From NCBI GenBank assembly GCA_015069495.1, contig SVIN01000011.1, forward strand, positions 1 through 63,408: a stretch of 63,408 bases of DNA, given 5' to 3'. Positions 63,388-63,408 of this stretch are shown piece by piece. Every line of letters starts with the position of its first letter. Position 1 is the first letter of the stretch. The position numbers were made by a program, and so were the translations under genes. The notes beneath the pieces were generated by a model, which was given only the letters and a program-made list of their open reading frames with translations, did not search any database and had not been told where the DNA came from. This stretch comes from Clostridiales bacterium (GTDB taxonomy: Bacteria > Bacillota > Clostridia > Christensenellales > Borkfalkiaceae).

Positions 63388-63408
63388 AACGACGTACCTC
63401 TCTCACCG

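Overview
The window looks like chromosomal DNA of an uncultured or little-studied spore-forming Clostridia (Bacillota). The reasons are: strong AGGAGG-type ribosome sites and sigma-A promoters of the TTGACA/TATAAT type; a yabP-yabQ-divIC cluster, which belongs to endospore formers; a pyruvate:ferredoxin oxidoreductase and an iron-sulfur cysteine desulfidase, which fit an anaerobe; type III pantothenate kinase; a short HisG with HisZ; and many ABC importers with lipoprotein receptors. I see no phage, IS element, CRISPR array, tRNA or rRNA. Gene content is mostly housekeeping and nutrient uptake.

Layout. 1-4.6 kb: nifJ (runs off the left edge), a TSCPD protein and a DUF4364 protein on the minus strand, a Nudix hydrolase on plus, and a very small cysteine-rich membrane protein on minus. 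4.9-9.9 kb: an ECF transporter S component with coaX, homoserine dehydrogenase, an ATP-grasp ligase and cysteine desulfidase. 9.9-11.2 kb: an acyltransferase with a zinc ribbon on minus. 11.5-21.2 kb: serC, then one long unit serA-hisZGDCBHAFIE that makes serine precursors and almost all histidine enzymes. 21.5-31.5 kb: a lipoprotein and a complete oligopeptide ABC importer (oppABCDF) whose subunits carry unusual insertions and charged extensions, with a repetitive coiled-coil protein inserted between the two ATPases. 31.6-35.6 kb: two small envelope proteins, guaB, and a GMP synthase that consists only of the ATP-pyrophosphatase part.

35.7-39.6 kb: a padR-HAAS-DUF4097 cassette, an extremely cysteine-rich 164-residue protein, a YihY-type membrane protein and a small secreted protein. 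39.7-44.7 kb: a Dda/RecD-like helicase, a TtcA-type tRNA thiolase, yabP-yabQ, divIC, a Ppx/GppA phosphatase and an M50-type membrane protease. 44.7-49.9 kb: malQ with malEFG but no ATPase gene. 49.9-52.5 kb: a NitT/TauT-type ABC importer on minus, divergent from valS (52.6-55.3 kb). 55.5-60.2 kb: the str operon rpsL-rpsG-fusA-tuf, with an unusually long, hairpin-packed spacer between rpsL and rpsG and a large hairpin in the tuf leader. 60.3 kb to the end: a CPBP protease and potC-potD on minus, cut by the right edge upstream of potC.

The strongest candidates for something undescribed are the cysteine-rich protein at 37.8-38.3 kb, the structured rpsL-rpsG spacer, the repeat protein between oppD and oppF, and the 68-residue cysteine-rich membrane protein at 4.4-4.6 kb. 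All were judged by reading only; no database search or folding program was run.
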